Source: an uncultured Bacteroidales bacterium
GTDB lineage: Bacteria; Bacteroidota; Bacteroidia; Bacteroidales; Bacteroidaceae
Assembly: GCA_902798685.1 (NCBI GenBank)
Contig: CADBXO010000021.1
Coordinates: 1 to 54,088 of the forward strand
Length of the DNA: 54,088 nucleotides
Direction of reading: 5' to 3'
Shown one piece after another: positions 33,180 through 43,099 of this stretch. The translations under genes and the position numbers were made by a program. Each line of letters begins with the position of its first letter. Position 1 is the first letter of the stretch. A model generated the notes under the pieces. It worked only from the letters and a program-made list of their open reading frames with translations, ran no database searches and was not told the origin of the DNA.

Positions 33180-35309
33180 TCATTTCTTGACAACTACATT
33201 GATAACACCCTTCTCCTTGCCCGGGATAACCTGCATCTCAAGGTAACCGGTGTTCCTGGTGCCCTCGCCCAGCAGTGTCAGCTTGGCTGTTACGGTAGGC
33301 TTGGGATTTGGCTCGTTGGAGATGAGCTCCTTCTCTGTCAGCTGACCTGACCACAGAACCGGACCGTATGAGTGGCTCAAAGTCCATGTGCCGGGTTCAA
33401 CCTCACCGAATGAGTACTCGGTAGCGCCGTCCTTAAGCATGATGTATCTTGTGCCTGCGCCCTGTGCATAACCGGCATTACCGCCGCCACCACGTGCTGC
33501 AAGCTGGATCTCAGCTCCAAGGCCGATGGTCTCAAGCGGGTTCTCGTGATACTTGGGCAGACCGCTGCTGAATGCCTCAACCTCAAAGTAATACTGCTTG
33601 GGAGCGGTATTCAGGCTGTGCATGTAAAGGTCGTTCTTGCCGTATACGATGTAACTGTTGTAGAGTTTCTTCTTCTCGATACCGTAGCGTACAATGTAGC
33701 CGTCTGCACCGGGAACGGGCTCCCACATAACATTGGCCTCACGCAGGTCATCCGGATTGCGTACAGCCATGAACTTCTTGACCTTCTGGGTCTTCATCTG
33801 CGGAGTGGTTCCGAATATGCGCAGATCCTTGATTGAGAACTTGGCGCCGTCATAGGTAGCAACATTGACAACCTTCACGTAACGGGCCTGTACGGGCTCC
33901 TTAAGCTCATTGTAGTCATGCTTGAGCTCCAGCTTGTTCTCAGGCTTGCTTATGATCTTGGTCCAGCTTGAGTTATCGTCCGATACAAACACCTCATAGC
34001 ACTGATAGAGCTGCTCGGCCTGAGCCTGCTGCGGTCTTGCACCGCCCATCATGCCACCGCCGAATCCGCCGCGGCCGCCACCTGCACGTGCTGCGCCGAT
34101 GTGGTCCCAGTTAAGCTGAATGGCGTTGATAGTAGCCTTGGCACCCAGGTCAACAGTAAAGAACTCACCTGCATCACCTGTAGCGGCAACCCAGCAGGTC
34201 TTGAAATCCTCATCCAGAGCCTGTGCGGGAGCATAGTTCTCAAAGGTCGAAGAAACTATGGCTTTCTTATTGACTGACAACAACTTCCAGTCAACATAGT
34301 TGTCTACGCCACCCACCTTGCGCTCATCGGGATAGAACTGAGGATAGTCACCCAGAGCGGTATTTGAGTACATGATACCCTGCTTGTCGACGGCAGTGGG
34401 ATAAATGGCCAGTTCTGAACCGCGGCCGCCCTCACCGTACTGTGCGGGAATCATGCAGATGGTCCACAGGTTACCCTTCTTGTCATGGAATGTGCTTCCG
34501 TGTCCGGCGCCTACCTGGAAACCGCTGGTCTTGAAAGTAAGCGGGTTGTGCTCACAGTAGGTAAACGGGCCCATGGGGCTGTCTGACATATAGATACCGT
34601 GTGAATATGAGATGAACTCAAGGCCGATGGCAGCGTACTGCAGATAGTACTTGCCGTTATGCTTGATCATGTAGGGACCCTCAATCCAGGGGAGTTCCTC
34701 GGGACCGTACTCGCGACGGCCATTGAAGATTGAATAGATCACATCCTCAGGCTTGCGAACCTCAAAACCGTGGTTCTTGATATCGCTCCAGAACAGCGGT
34801 GTAGGATCGGCCTTCTCCTTGAATGTCTCCTTATCCAGCTCCACTACATGGAACGGCATGATCTGTGACCAGCCAAAGTACATATAGAGGCGTCCGTCAT
34901 CGTCCACAAACATGTTGGCATCACCGTAACGGTCGCTTGAGAGCTCTCCTATCTTCTCCCACTCTCCCTTGTAGGGGTCAATGGCGCGATAGACGTTGCG
35001 GTTGTTCATGGAGCAGCCTATCAGCTTGCCGTCCATCTCTACGACCGATACAACGCCGGCAGGATAACCGGGAGCGTCAACATAGGTCCAGTCTCGGAAA
35101 TCGGCCGAATACCAATAGCCGCGTCTGTGAGAAACAAAGAGGAAGTAATTGTCCTCATAGATAATGACTACAGGCTCTCCGCCGCGAACGGCGCGTTCAT
35201 TACCCACAACTACGTCAAGAGGGTTGGCAAATGTGTGCTGGGCCTGTGCCGAAATGCCGGTCAGAGCCATAGCTACGCCGGCAATAGTCCATTTGATAAT
35301 CTTTTTCAT
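33180..35309 (-). CDS. GH43-family glycosidase with F5/8C and Fn3-like modules
   Basis: The 709-residue protein has a signal peptide ending near SAQA, then a five-bladed GH43-type catalytic domain to about residue 325: DANMFVDDDGRLYMYFG holds the middle Asp and PWIEGPYMIKHNG the acid Glu. The first-blade Asp expected of GH43 reads GGEP here, so the base residue is unclear. An F5/8 type C (CBM32-like) domain follows, interrupted by a Gly-rich insert (GGGRGGFGGGMMGG), and then an Fn3-like segment. It likely trims arabinose, xylose or galactose side chains. The start at 35309 gives the signal peptide. Confidence 0.85.
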   Translation of the reverse strand: MKKIIKWTIAGVAMALTGISAQAQHTFANPLDVVVGNERAVRGGEPVVIIYEDNYFLFVSHRRGYWYSADFRDWTYVDAPGYPAGVVSVVEMDGKLIGCSMNNRNVYRAIDPYKGEWEKIGELSSDRYGDANMFVDDDGRLYMYFGWSQIMPFHVVELDKETFKEKADPTPLFWSDIKNHGFEVRKPEDVIYSIFNGRREYGPEELPWIEGPYMIKHNGKYYLQYAAIGLEFISYSHGIYMSDSPMGPFTYCEHNPLTFKTSGFQVGAGHGSTFHDKKGNLWTICMIPAQYGEGGRGSELAIYPTAVDKQGIMYSNTALGDYPQFYPDERKVGGVDNYVDWKLLSVNKKAIVSSTFENYAPAQALDEDFKTCWVAATGDAGEFFTVDLGAKATINAIQLNWDHIGAARAGGGRGGFGGGMMGGARPQQAQAEQLYQCYEVFVSDDNSSWTKIISKPENKLELKHDYNELKEPVQARYVKVVNVATYDGAKFSIKDLRIFGTTPQMKTQKVKKFMAVRNPDDLREANVMWEPVPGADGYIVRYGIEKKKLYNSYIVYGKNDLYMHSLNTAPKQYYFEVEAFSSGLPKYHENPLETIGLGAEIQLAARGGGGNAGYAQGAGTRYIMLKDGATEYSFGEVEPGTWTLSHSYGPVLWSGQLTEKELISNEPNPKPTVTAKLTLLGEGTRNTGYLEMQVIPGKEKGVINVVVKK

Positions 35310-35413
35310 ATTGGTTGTAATAAGGTTAGCAATCAGTACCGTTTTTGCAAATATGATAAAAAAATATCTAACTTTACACCTTGAATAATTAATTTTCCAA
35401 TAGTACAAGCGTT

Positions 35414-36097
35414 ATGAAGAATTCTACCAATTTCTGGGGATTGCTGGCACTGGGTGTCTGCATTATCCTTGCTGTCGGAAAGTTTACCGGCACAAAACGT
35501 GTTGTAAATGTAAAAGGTCTTGCCACTCAGGAGGTTATGGCCGACCACGTTATCTGGCCCCTGGTTATCCAGGATGTTGATAATGACCTTGTTAAGCTCT
35601 ACTCCACTATGGACAACAAGAGTAAGGAGATCGTGAAGTTCCTTAAGGAAGGCGGAGTTCAGGAGAGCGAGATCAGCATTGCTGCTCCCACCGTATATGA
35701 CCGCAGTGCCAACCGTTACTCGAACGAGTACATTGCATACCGTTATCAGATGCAGCAGGTTGTAACCGTAAGCTCAAGCAATGTCGAGCTTGTACGCCAG
35801 CTCATCCTCAAGCAGGGCGAGCTGCTCAAGAAAGGCATCGCCATCAGCGGTAACGACTACGAGCATCAGACCCAGTATGACTTCAACGGTCTGAACGAAC
35901 TGAAGCCTCAGATGGTCGAGGTTGCCACACGCAACGCACGTGAAGTTGCCCAGAAGTTTGCCGATGATTCAGGCTCAAAGCTGGGTAAGATCCAGACCGC
36001 ATCTCAGGGCCAGTTCTCAATCTACGACCGCGACAGCAACACTCCGTGGATCAAGAACGTACGTGTTGTAACCACAGTTACCTATTACCTCAAGTAA
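35414..36097 (+). CDS. SIMPL-domain (DUF541) protein
   Basis: The 227-residue protein has one N-terminal membrane segment (residues 8-22) and then a SIMPL domain, with the opening VVNVKGLATQEVMAD and the closing NVRVVTTVTYYLK strands of the family. Periplasmic SIMPL proteins are linked to envelope stress, but their biochemical role is not settled. It is immediately followed by rsmG with no gap, so the two are one transcription unit. It is divergent from the GH43 gene. Confidence 0.87.
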   Translation: MKNSTNFWGLLALGVCIILAVGKFTGTKRVVNVKGLATQEVMADHVIWPLVIQDVDNDLVKLYSTMDNKSKEIVKFLKEGGVQESEISIAAPTVYDRSANRYSNEYIAYRYQMQQVVTVSSSNVELVRQLILKQGELLKKGIAISGNDYEHQTQYDFNGLNELKPQMVEVATRNAREVAQKFADDSGSKLGKIQTASQGQFSIYDRDSNTPWIKNVRVVTTVTYYLK

Positions 36098-36721
36098 ATG
36101 CAATTAATAAGGAAATATTTTCCGGATCTGACGAGCCTCCAGTATGAACAGCTGGAGGCTCTCGGTCCGTTATATACCGACTGGAACAGCAAGATCAACG
36201 TCATATCACGCAAGGATATTGACAATCTGTACGAGCATCACATACTCCATTCCATGGCTATCGCCAAGGTCATCAAGTTTGTGCCCAATACGCGTCTGGC
36301 CGATGTCGGCACAGGTGGCGGACTGCCCGGAATACCCTTGGCCATCCTGTTTCCCGAGTGCAGCTTCACTCTCATAGACAGCATCGGCAAGAAGGTACGT
36401 GTAGCTCAGGATATTGCTGCCCAGATAGGTCTCAAGAATGTAATCTGCCGCCATGAGCGCGCCGAGGAGGACAAGGACAAGTATGAATTCATACTGTCAC
36501 GCGGCGTTATGCCCCTGCCCGACCTTTGTCAGGTAGCAGGACATATGCTTGACCGGAAGACACAACGCAACGCCTATCCCAACGGTGTGATCTGCCTCAA
36601 GGGCGGAGACCTGAGCACCGAGACCGCCAAGTTCAAGAAGGTGGCCGAGATTACCGAGATAAGCCGATACTTCCAGGAGGAGTTCTTTAAGGACAAGAAA
36701 ACCGTATACGTGCAGATATAA
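36098..36721 (+). CDS. rsmG: 16S rRNA (guanine527-N7)-methyltransferase
   Basis: The 207-residue protein has the RsmG layout: LYTDWNSKINVISRKDIDNLYEHHILHS near residue 27, the SAM loop LADVGTGGGLPGIPLAI near 68, and LSRGVMPLPDL near 130. It methylates N7 of G527 in 16S rRNA; loss of the enzyme gives low-level streptomycin resistance in other bacteria. The start codon follows the SIMPL stop directly and its stop overlaps the next start (TAATG), so the four genes SIMPL-rsmG-MBL-DUF1573 form one tight operon. Confidence 0.95.
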   Translation: MQLIRKYFPDLTSLQYEQLEALGPLYTDWNSKINVISRKDIDNLYEHHILHSMAIAKVIKFVPNTRLADVGTGGGLPGIPLAILFPECSFTLIDSIGKKVRVAQDIAAQIGLKNVICRHERAEEDKDKYEFILSRGVMPLPDLCQVAGHMLDRKTQRNAYPNGVICLKGGDLSTETAKFKKVAEITEISRYFQEEFFKDKKTVYVQI

Positions 36722-37353
36722 TGGAAGTCAAATGCTTTGAATTCAACTTCCTTCCGGTCAACACCTATGTCATATGGGATGAGACCAAGGAGGCTGCAAT
36801 CATCGACCCCGGCTGCTTCTATCCCGGCGAGACCGAGACTTTGGCTGCTTTCATCCGCGATAACGGACTTACCGTAAAGCTGCTTCTGAACACACATCTG
36901 CACTTTGACCACGTTTTCGGCAATCTCTTTGTCGAGGAGACATACGGTGTAAAGGCACTAGCCAATGACCTGGATATGCCCTGGATAAAGACCATGTCGG
37001 CCAGGCTGTCTGTATTCGGAATCAACTACGACGGTCACGTAAACCCCATCGACCCCGAGAACGTACTCAACGAAGGCGATACCGTAACGTTTGGCAACAC
37101 CACCCTTCACGTACTGCATGTTCCCGGCCACTCGCCCGGCAGTCTGGTATTCTGGAACAAGGAGCAGAATTGCGTATTTACCGGTGATGTCATCTTCCAG
37201 GGCAGCTACGGACGCACAGATTTCCCCGACGGCAACCATCAGGCACTTATGGACGGCATCCGAACCAAACTGCTCACCATGCCCGACGACACGATAGTTT
37301 ATCCCGGTCACGGACCGATGACAACAATAAAACACGAAAGAAACTACTACTGA
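36721..37353 (+). CDS. MBL-fold metallo-hydrolase, glyoxalase II-like
   Basis: The 210-residue protein has the zinc motif THLHFDH near residue 60 (HxHxDH), HVPGHSPGSLVF near 135, GDVIF near 157 and PGHGP near 197, a complete two-metal beta-lactamase fold site. Stand-alone proteins like this are usually called hydroxyacylglutathione hydrolase-like and act on thioesters, but the substrate here is unknown. It overlaps rsmG by one base and precedes the DUF1573 gene by two. Confidence 0.92.
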   Translation: MEVKCFEFNFLPVNTYVIWDETKEAAIIDPGCFYPGETETLAAFIRDNGLTVKLLLNTHLHFDHVFGNLFVEETYGVKALANDLDMPWIKTMSARLSVFGINYDGHVNPIDPENVLNEGDTVTFGNTTLHVLHVPGHSPGSLVFWNKEQNCVFTGDVIFQGSYGRTDFPDGNHQALMDGIRTKLLTMPDDTIVYPGHGPMTTIKHERNYY

Positions 37354-37355
37354 TT

Positions 37356-38438
37356 ATGAAAGCCAAAGCCTTACTGACCACACTATTTGCATTCTCATTC
37401 AGTCTTGCCGCCCAGGCGCAGGAGGAACTCAACTCGGCCCTGGTATTCGAGACCTACGAGTGGGATTTCGGCCAGATAAACGAGGCCGATGGTGTCGTAC
37501 AGCACACTTTCAGGTTCGTAAACATATCAAAGGACCCCATACAGATTGACAACGTATCCACCAGTTGCGGCTGCACCACCGTACTCTACTCCACCCAACC
37601 CGTTGCTGGCGGTGAATACGGCGAACTTACCGTTGCGTTTGACCCGTCACGCACCGAAGGCAGAGTACTGCGTGAAGTCGAGGTATTCACCAAGGACCGC
37701 CGCAACTACGCCAGCCTTATGATATCGGCCGATGTCAATCCCATCCCCATGGGACTGGAGCAGATATACCCTCACCTGCTGGCCGGAACCGTTAAGACCA
37801 ACGCCAAGAACTGCACCTTCGGATACATTACCCAGGGTGAGAAAGTAACCAGGATAGTAAGGGTTGCAAACGTGGGTGACAAGACCGCGAAACTGTCAGT
37901 CGTAACCACCGGCAACCGCAACGGAATGACCGTAGAGTGCCCCGAAATAGTAACTCCGCAGGATGTTGCCAGCATCCGTATCACATATGAGATAGGCAAA
38001 GGCAAAAACCACTTTGGAATGGCCCGTGACACCGTCTGGGTTGTAGTTGACGGAGTCAAAAGCCAGGTACCCATTCCGGTGAACGCCTTAAGGATTGAGA
38101 AACTCTCACAGGAGGACAAATACAAACCCGTAATGAGAATTGAGCCCTCCTACGTGGACTTTGGAGAGAAGGCACCCGGCAAGATCTACAAGAAGACCAT
38201 CATTATAGGCAACACCGGTAATGCCGACCTCATTTTCCGCGACGTAGAGCCTATGGAAGGCACGGCAATCAGCATTGAGACCGGTCAGGTAATCAAGCCC
38301 GGCAAGGAACTCAAAGTCACAGTAGCCATCACCAACTCCACCATCCCCCACAACGCCACTCTAGGCTCCATCAACCTAACCACCAACGATCCTACCCGAC
38401 CGTTTAGAGAGTTGAGACTGCAAGTTGACACTAAATAA
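37356..38438 (+). CDS. DUF1573 secreted protein
   Basis: The 360-residue protein has a signal peptide ending near AQAQ at residue 22. Residues 30-125 form a DUF1573 domain with FRFVNISKDPIQIDNVSTSCGCTT, the Ig-like fold with the conserved SCGCT Cys pair. Similar beta-sandwich repeats follow up to the C-terminus (YVDFGEKAPGKIYKKTI near 265). Such proteins are common in Bacteroidota, periplasmic or surface-bound, with no settled role. It ends the SIMPL-rsmG-MBL operon and is followed by a strong terminator. Confidence 0.9.
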   Translation: MKAKALLTTLFAFSFSLAAQAQEELNSALVFETYEWDFGQINEADGVVQHTFRFVNISKDPIQIDNVSTSCGCTTVLYSTQPVAGGEYGELTVAFDPSRTEGRVLREVEVFTKDRRNYASLMISADVNPIPMGLEQIYPHLLAGTVKTNAKNCTFGYITQGEKVTRIVRVANVGDKTAKLSVVTTGNRNGMTVECPEIVTPQDVASIRITYEIGKGKNHFGMARDTVWVVVDGVKSQVPIPVNALRIEKLSQEDKYKPVMRIEPSYVDFGEKAPGKIYKKTIIIGNTGNADLIFRDVEPMEGTAISIETGQVIKPGKELKVTVAITNSTIPHNATLGSINLTTNDPTRPFRELRLQVDTK

Positions 38439-38476
38439 AAAGAAAGCCGATTCGTTTGAATCGGCTTTCTTTTTTA
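38437..38476. terminator. bidirectional terminator
   Basis: AGAAAGCCGATTC (38441-38453) pairs exactly with GAATCGGCTTTCT (38458-38470) around a four-base loop, with AAAA on the left and TTTTT on the right. It serves the convergent DUF1573 and GH3 genes. Confidence 0.9.
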
Positions 38477-41122
38477 CTTGACTGTAAAGTCAAGGGATTT
38501 GAGATCCTTGTCGAGCGATGAGGGACCGTACAGAATCTTGTAACGGCCCGGCATTGCTGACAGTTCGTCAATCTTCTCATCATAGTACTCGAATGCCTTG
38601 GGCTCAAGAGTGATCTTAACCTGAGCGGTCTGGCCTGCGGGGATATTCACGCGTTTGAATCCCTTGAGAGACTTGATGGGAGCTGCAGGATTGTCAAGTG
38701 ACTTGATGTAGATCTGAACAACCTCATCGCCATCCATCGTACCGGTATTGGTAACAGGAACAGTGATATCGACTGTACCGCCGGCCTTGATGCTCTGCTT
38801 TGACAGGGTTGCTTCACCATATGAGAATGTGGTGTAACTCAGACCGTAACCGAATGCGTACAGAGGCTCACCCTTGAAGTAACGGTATGTGAAGCCGTGA
38901 TCCATGTTGTAGTCCTCTACGTCGGGCAGCTGATCTGTGCTCTTGTAGAAGGTAACCGGCAGACGGCCTGCAGGGTTGTAGTCACCGAACAGTACATCGG
39001 CCACAGCCAGACCACCGGCCTGACCGCCGTACCATGCCTGCAGCAGTGCCTGATACTGGTTCTCAACAGCACCGAATCCTATTGCAGATCCTGAGCAGTT
39101 AACCAGAATGACGGGCTTGCCGGTCTTGTACATAGCCTCAAGCAGGTTCAGCTGAACCTTAGGCAGCTCGATCTTGGTACGGTCACCGCCTGAGAATCCC
39201 TCATAGTTTACACGCATCTCCTCACCCTCAAGACGGGCTGAGATACCTGATACCATGATGATTACATCGGCATCCTTAACCTTCTGTGCAACTGAGTTGA
39301 ATTCAGCAAGCTTGCGCTGGCTGAGCTCGAATGTCAGATATGCTGAACCTGTCTCACCCTTGGTGTACTGGAGCTCAATGTTATAGGTACGGCCCTTGAC
39401 AACCTTGAATGAAGGAGCCTGTGTCTGCATGCCGCGACCGAATCCGCCACGACCCTGTACAGCCTGCTTCTGCTCGGCAATAACCTTACCGTTCACAATC
39501 AGTTTCCAGGTATCATTACCACGCAGGTTGTAGCTCAGGTCACCTGTAAAGTCAGCAACATAGGTACCAGTCATGCGGGCTGAGAAGTTGGTCATCTCAA
39601 CATTGTCGGCAAAACGGTAGTCACCCATGGTGCGCATGTTGATCTCATTGTAGAAGCCTGCATTTACAGCCTTACCGCTCATGGTGGTGTTGTTCCAGAA
39701 CTCTGCATAGAGTCCGCGACCGTTGTTCAGGTCACCCAGATGGTTAACGGTCAGGTAGTCATCGGCCAGCTCGCAACCACGCTCGTAGATGATCTTGGCG
39801 TTAGGAGCCTTGGCACGGATAGCCTGCAGGATTGAAATCTGGTTCTCACGTGTAGGAGTACCGTTGTAGTTACCGTACTGCATTGATACGTTGTCAGCAT
39901 TGGGACCTACAATTGCAATTGTCAGACCCTCCTTCTTAAGAGGCAGAATGTTGCCCTGGTTCTTGAGCAGAACCATAGCCTCGTCGGCAGCCTTATGAGC
40001 CAGAGCGGCGTGTGCGGGGCTGCTTATGTCATCGGCACCCAGATCCTTCCAGGGATCCATCTCGACGGGATCATGCATGCCCAGCTCAAAACGTGAGCGC
40101 AGGATACGGCGCAGAGATACGTCGATATCGGCCTCATTGATCTTACCATCCTTCATTGCCTGAACCAGAGCGTTGTAGCTGGTACCGCACTCAATATCGG
40201 TTCCTGACAGGACTGCGTCTATACTTGCATCGGTGGCATTCTCATGGGTCTCATGCTGGCCGCGTGTGTAGAAGTTGTTGATGGCACCGCAGTCCGATAC
40301 GACCAGAGCCTTGAATCCCCACTTGTTGCGCAGTATGTCGGTGAGCAAACGGTCGCTGCCGCAGCAGGGCTCGCCCTCATAACGGTTGTAGGCACACATA
40401 ACCTCCTGAACGTTAGCCTCGGTTACCAGAGTCTTGAATGCAGGCAGGTATGTCTCCCAGAGGTCACGCATGGATACGCTTACGTCAAAGCGGTGGCGGT
40501 CAGCCTCAAGTCCGCTGTGAACGGCGTAGTGCTTGGCGCAGGCATGTGTCTTGTAGTACTTGGGATTGTCACCCTGCATACCCTTGACAAGAGCGGTACC
40601 CATCTTACCGGTCAGGTACGGGTCCTCACCGCTTGTCTCCTGACCACGTCCCCAACGCGGATCACGGAAGATATTGATATTGGGGCACCAGAATGAAAGT
40701 CCCTGATGCCATGCACCGCCTGTAGCGCGTGTCTTACCGAACTGGTTGTGGTCCGATGTGTTCCAATGTGCGCGGGCCTCATCGGACACAGCGGTGTAAA
40801 CCTCATACTGCTGAGCATCATCAAATGTAGCGGCAAGTGCAATTGCCTGCGGGAATACGGTAGCACCGTTCATGCAGATACCGTGGCAAGCCTCTGACCA
40901 CCAGTTGTAGGCAGGAATGCCAAGGCTGTCAATAGAGATTGAACCGTTCATCATCAGGCCTACCTTCTCCTCGGGAGTAAGCAGTGACAGAAGGTTCTCG
41001 ACACGTTTCTCAATCTTGAGATTGGGGTTCTGGAAGGGATACTCATACTTGGAGTTTCCGCTTCCGCACGCCGTCAGCGACAGTACCACTGCCCCTACGG
41101 CCAATACTTTAGCAATTCTCAT
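38474..41122 (-). CDS. GH3 beta-glucosidase/xylosidase lipoprotein with PA14 insert
   Basis: The 882-residue protein has a lipobox LTAC (Cys19), the GH3 catalytic domain with PRWGRGQETSGEDP near residue 155 and the nucleophile motif VVSDCGA near 275, then the second alpha/beta domain. A PA14-like insert at about residues 455-600 carries a Gly-rich loop (GRGGFGRGM), and the protein closes with an Fn3-like domain. GH3 enzymes of this shape cleave terminal beta-glucose or beta-xylose from plant oligosaccharides. It starts 24 bases after the phosphatase gene, so the two are probably one operon. Confidence 0.93.
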   Translation of the reverse strand: MRIAKVLAVGAVVLSLTACGSGNSKYEYPFQNPNLKIEKRVENLLSLLTPEEKVGLMMNGSISIDSLGIPAYNWWSEACHGICMNGATVFPQAIALAATFDDAQQYEVYTAVSDEARAHWNTSDHNQFGKTRATGGAWHQGLSFWCPNINIFRDPRWGRGQETSGEDPYLTGKMGTALVKGMQGDNPKYYKTHACAKHYAVHSGLEADRHRFDVSVSMRDLWETYLPAFKTLVTEANVQEVMCAYNRYEGEPCCGSDRLLTDILRNKWGFKALVVSDCGAINNFYTRGQHETHENATDASIDAVLSGTDIECGTSYNALVQAMKDGKINEADIDVSLRRILRSRFELGMHDPVEMDPWKDLGADDISSPAHAALAHKAADEAMVLLKNQGNILPLKKEGLTIAIVGPNADNVSMQYGNYNGTPTRENQISILQAIRAKAPNAKIIYERGCELADDYLTVNHLGDLNNGRGLYAEFWNNTTMSGKAVNAGFYNEINMRTMGDYRFADNVEMTNFSARMTGTYVADFTGDLSYNLRGNDTWKLIVNGKVIAEQKQAVQGRGGFGRGMQTQAPSFKVVKGRTYNIELQYTKGETGSAYLTFELSQRKLAEFNSVAQKVKDADVIIMVSGISARLEGEEMRVNYEGFSGGDRTKIELPKVQLNLLEAMYKTGKPVILVNCSGSAIGFGAVENQYQALLQAWYGGQAGGLAVADVLFGDYNPAGRLPVTFYKSTDQLPDVEDYNMDHGFTYRYFKGEPLYAFGYGLSYTTFSYGEATLSKQSIKAGGTVDITVPVTNTGTMDGDEVVQIYIKSLDNPAAPIKSLKGFKRVNIPAGQTAQVKITLEPKAFEYYDEKIDELSAMPGRYKILYGPSSLDKDLKSLDFTVK

Positions 41123-41146
41123 AAGGTTAATATTAGGGTTACTTGG

Positions 41147-42529
41147 TTAGTTTGAACTCGTACTGATCTCCTGACGGTAACTGCGGCGGGGAGTCTCCTC
41201 GACGGGTGTATCATCATGAGCCTTGAAATCCTCCCAGTATGCAATCTTTGCCAGGTAGAATTTACGTACGTCCTCCCATTTGTAGTACGGGCGCTGTTCC
41301 TTGCCCTTGGCGTCAGTGTAGAACGGAACGGTTTCGGGCAGTGTAGCCTCTTTCTCATTGAGCAGGAACTTGACAATCACCTCACCCTTCTTGTCGCGGA
41401 AGAATACCCACTGTACGTTACCGCCCATATAAGCCAGATTGTATGCAGTCCAATGGTCGGCTACGCTCTCCAGATCATCGGTGCTGTATCCGGAACCGTT
41501 CAGGTCCAAAAGTGAGAAGAATGACATAAGTGTAACCTCATGACCGTAACGCAGCATCACGCTGACACCGTTACCGGCCAGTGCCTCATCGGCAAAATCA
41601 ATGAAGTTCTGCAGAGTTACACAGTGGCCGTAAGGAATCACATTGTCTGTAAGAGGTGAAAAGCCGGCCTGTGAGTACCAACGCATATTGTTCATAAGGA
41701 ACAAGTCATACCATTCATCATAGGTAAACACGTCATCAAGGTCAACACCGGGGTCCGATCCCTGAGCATATGAAGCCACATCGTAAAGTGATGAATATAG
41801 GCTTCCACTTTGGTCACGTCCGCCTGCAGTCTTGATGTACTCGGGATCCTTGAACAGGGCACTCATAAGGCGCTCCGGATGTGTGTGACGCTGGTTAAAC
41901 TCCGATACCGCTGCGCTGATCTTACGTTTATGGGCCGATACGGCCTTATCCTCGGTATACATCCAGGGCTCGTCGTGGTTGCTGGAGTCATAGTCAGTCT
42001 TGATCTTGGGACGCATGCGCAGAATCTGCATCAGGGCCGAATACTCACTCACCAGCACGCGGTGTGATGTGGTGGAACGGGCCATGATAATCTTATCGTT
42101 CGTAAAGAGTTCAGGATAGTTCTCCACCATACGGCGTGCTATGTCACGATGCTGCTGCATGCCTTTGGGGGTAAGGTCACCTGCACGTTGGTCGGCCTCG
42201 GCACGGATTATCTCCACGCGGCGCAACACGTCCTTGCCGAAATCAGTCAGGGCGCCGGCATCATCGGCCTCCTTCAGGATATTGTACGGGCGGTCGTAGT
42301 TGGACGCATTGTCCAGGAAACGTGAGCCGTGACGGCCGAAATGTGTCAGATATACGGGTTTGAAGCCTTTGGGAGCCGGTGTGAGAGGTTCAGTGGGAGC
42401 TTGGTATGCATAAACCGAACCTGCCATCTTCTTCAGGTTATCGGCATTGACCTGGTCCCTTTTTATGATTTGAGCTTTAACACTGAATGCCAGCAACAAC
42501 ACTGACAACGCTACGAATATCTTTCTCAT
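41147..42529 (-). CDS. histidine-type phosphatase, MINPP-like
   Basis: The 460-residue protein has a signal peptide ending near VKAQ at residue 20 and the branch-2 histidine phosphatase motif HFGRHGSR near residue 63. The second catalytic motif reads RYGHEVTL near 325, with His-Glu in place of the His-Asp of classical phytases, as in multiple inositol polyphosphate phosphatases. Gut Bacteroides export MINPPs that degrade phytate, so that is the likely role here. It sits upstream of, and probably with, the GH3 gene, a reasonable pairing for use of plant material. Confidence 0.87.
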   Translation of the reverse strand: MRKIFVALSVLLLAFSVKAQIIKRDQVNADNLKKMAGSVYAYQAPTEPLTPAPKGFKPVYLTHFGRHGSRFLDNASNYDRPYNILKEADDAGALTDFGKDVLRRVEIIRAEADQRAGDLTPKGMQQHRDIARRMVENYPELFTNDKIIMARSTTSHRVLVSEYSALMQILRMRPKIKTDYDSSNHDEPWMYTEDKAVSAHKRKISAAVSEFNQRHTHPERLMSALFKDPEYIKTAGGRDQSGSLYSSLYDVASYAQGSDPGVDLDDVFTYDEWYDLFLMNNMRWYSQAGFSPLTDNVIPYGHCVTLQNFIDFADEALAGNGVSVMLRYGHEVTLMSFFSLLDLNGSGYSTDDLESVADHWTAYNLAYMGGNVQWVFFRDKKGEVIVKFLLNEKEATLPETVPFYTDAKGKEQRPYYKWEDVRKFYLAKIAYWEDFKAHDDTPVEETPRRSYRQEISTSSN

Positions 42530-42570
42530 AATGCGATTAGTAATTGTTTGTAAAGATAAGAATCTTAGAT

Positions 42571-42578
42571 TATTTTTG
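42571..42578 (+). promoter_or_regulatory. -7 box TATTTTTG of mgtC-like gene
   Basis: TATTTTTG fits TAnnTTTG and lies 23 bases before the ATG at 42601. A weaker box for the divergent phosphatase gene lies around 42551-42559. Confidence 0.5.
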
Positions 42579-42600
42579 CAAATAGATAAGACCTACTAAT

Positions 42601-43086
42601 ATGCTGACCGAAAGTATTGCCGTAACCAGAATCCTTATAAGCGCCCTGTTTGGCTGCTGCATAGGTGTTGAACGATATATTCACAAGCATCCCGCAGGAG
42701 TAAGAACTTTCATGCTAATCTGCATGGCATCTACCCTGGCTACTCTCGCATCCATCTGGATTTGCCAGACCAACCTGAACCTCATTAACGGTGATCCGGG
42801 CCGAATTGCAGCCCAGGTGGTTACCGGTATCGGTTTCATCGGCGCCGGCCTTATTATAAAGAATAAGTACGACGTGTCCGGTCTGACGACCGCGGCCAGC
42901 ATATTCGCAACCAGTATCATAGGAATTGCCGTTGGCGTAGGACTGATATGGGTATCGGCACTGGTTACCGTGATAGTCATTCTGGTACTGGCGTCATCAT
43001 TCCTTTTCCATGAGAACAATTCCCGCCAGAAGGCCTTGGAACAGGAGGAAAAAGAGAATCAGGAAACATCAAAGGACAATAAATAA
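42601..43086 (+). CDS. MgtC/SapB-family membrane protein
   Basis: The 161-residue protein has four to five hydrophobic helices and the MgtC family pattern ALFGCCIGVERYIHKHPAGVRTFML near residue 16 and QVVTGIGFIGAGLIIKN near residue 75. It lacks the long C-terminal ACT-like domain of Salmonella MgtC, as do most small members. MgtC proteins affect magnesium homeostasis or inhibit F-type ATPase in some pathogens; the role in commensals is open. The GH51 fusion gene follows after 13 bases, which may be chance co-transcription. Confidence 0.9.
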   Translation: MLTESIAVTRILISALFGCCIGVERYIHKHPAGVRTFMLICMASTLATLASIWICQTNLNLINGDPGRIAAQVVTGIGFIGAGLIIKNKYDVSGLTTAASIFATSIIGIAVGVGLIWVSALVTVIVILVLASSFLFHENNSRQKALEQEEKENQETSKDNK

Positions 43087-43099
43087 CCCTATTAACTGT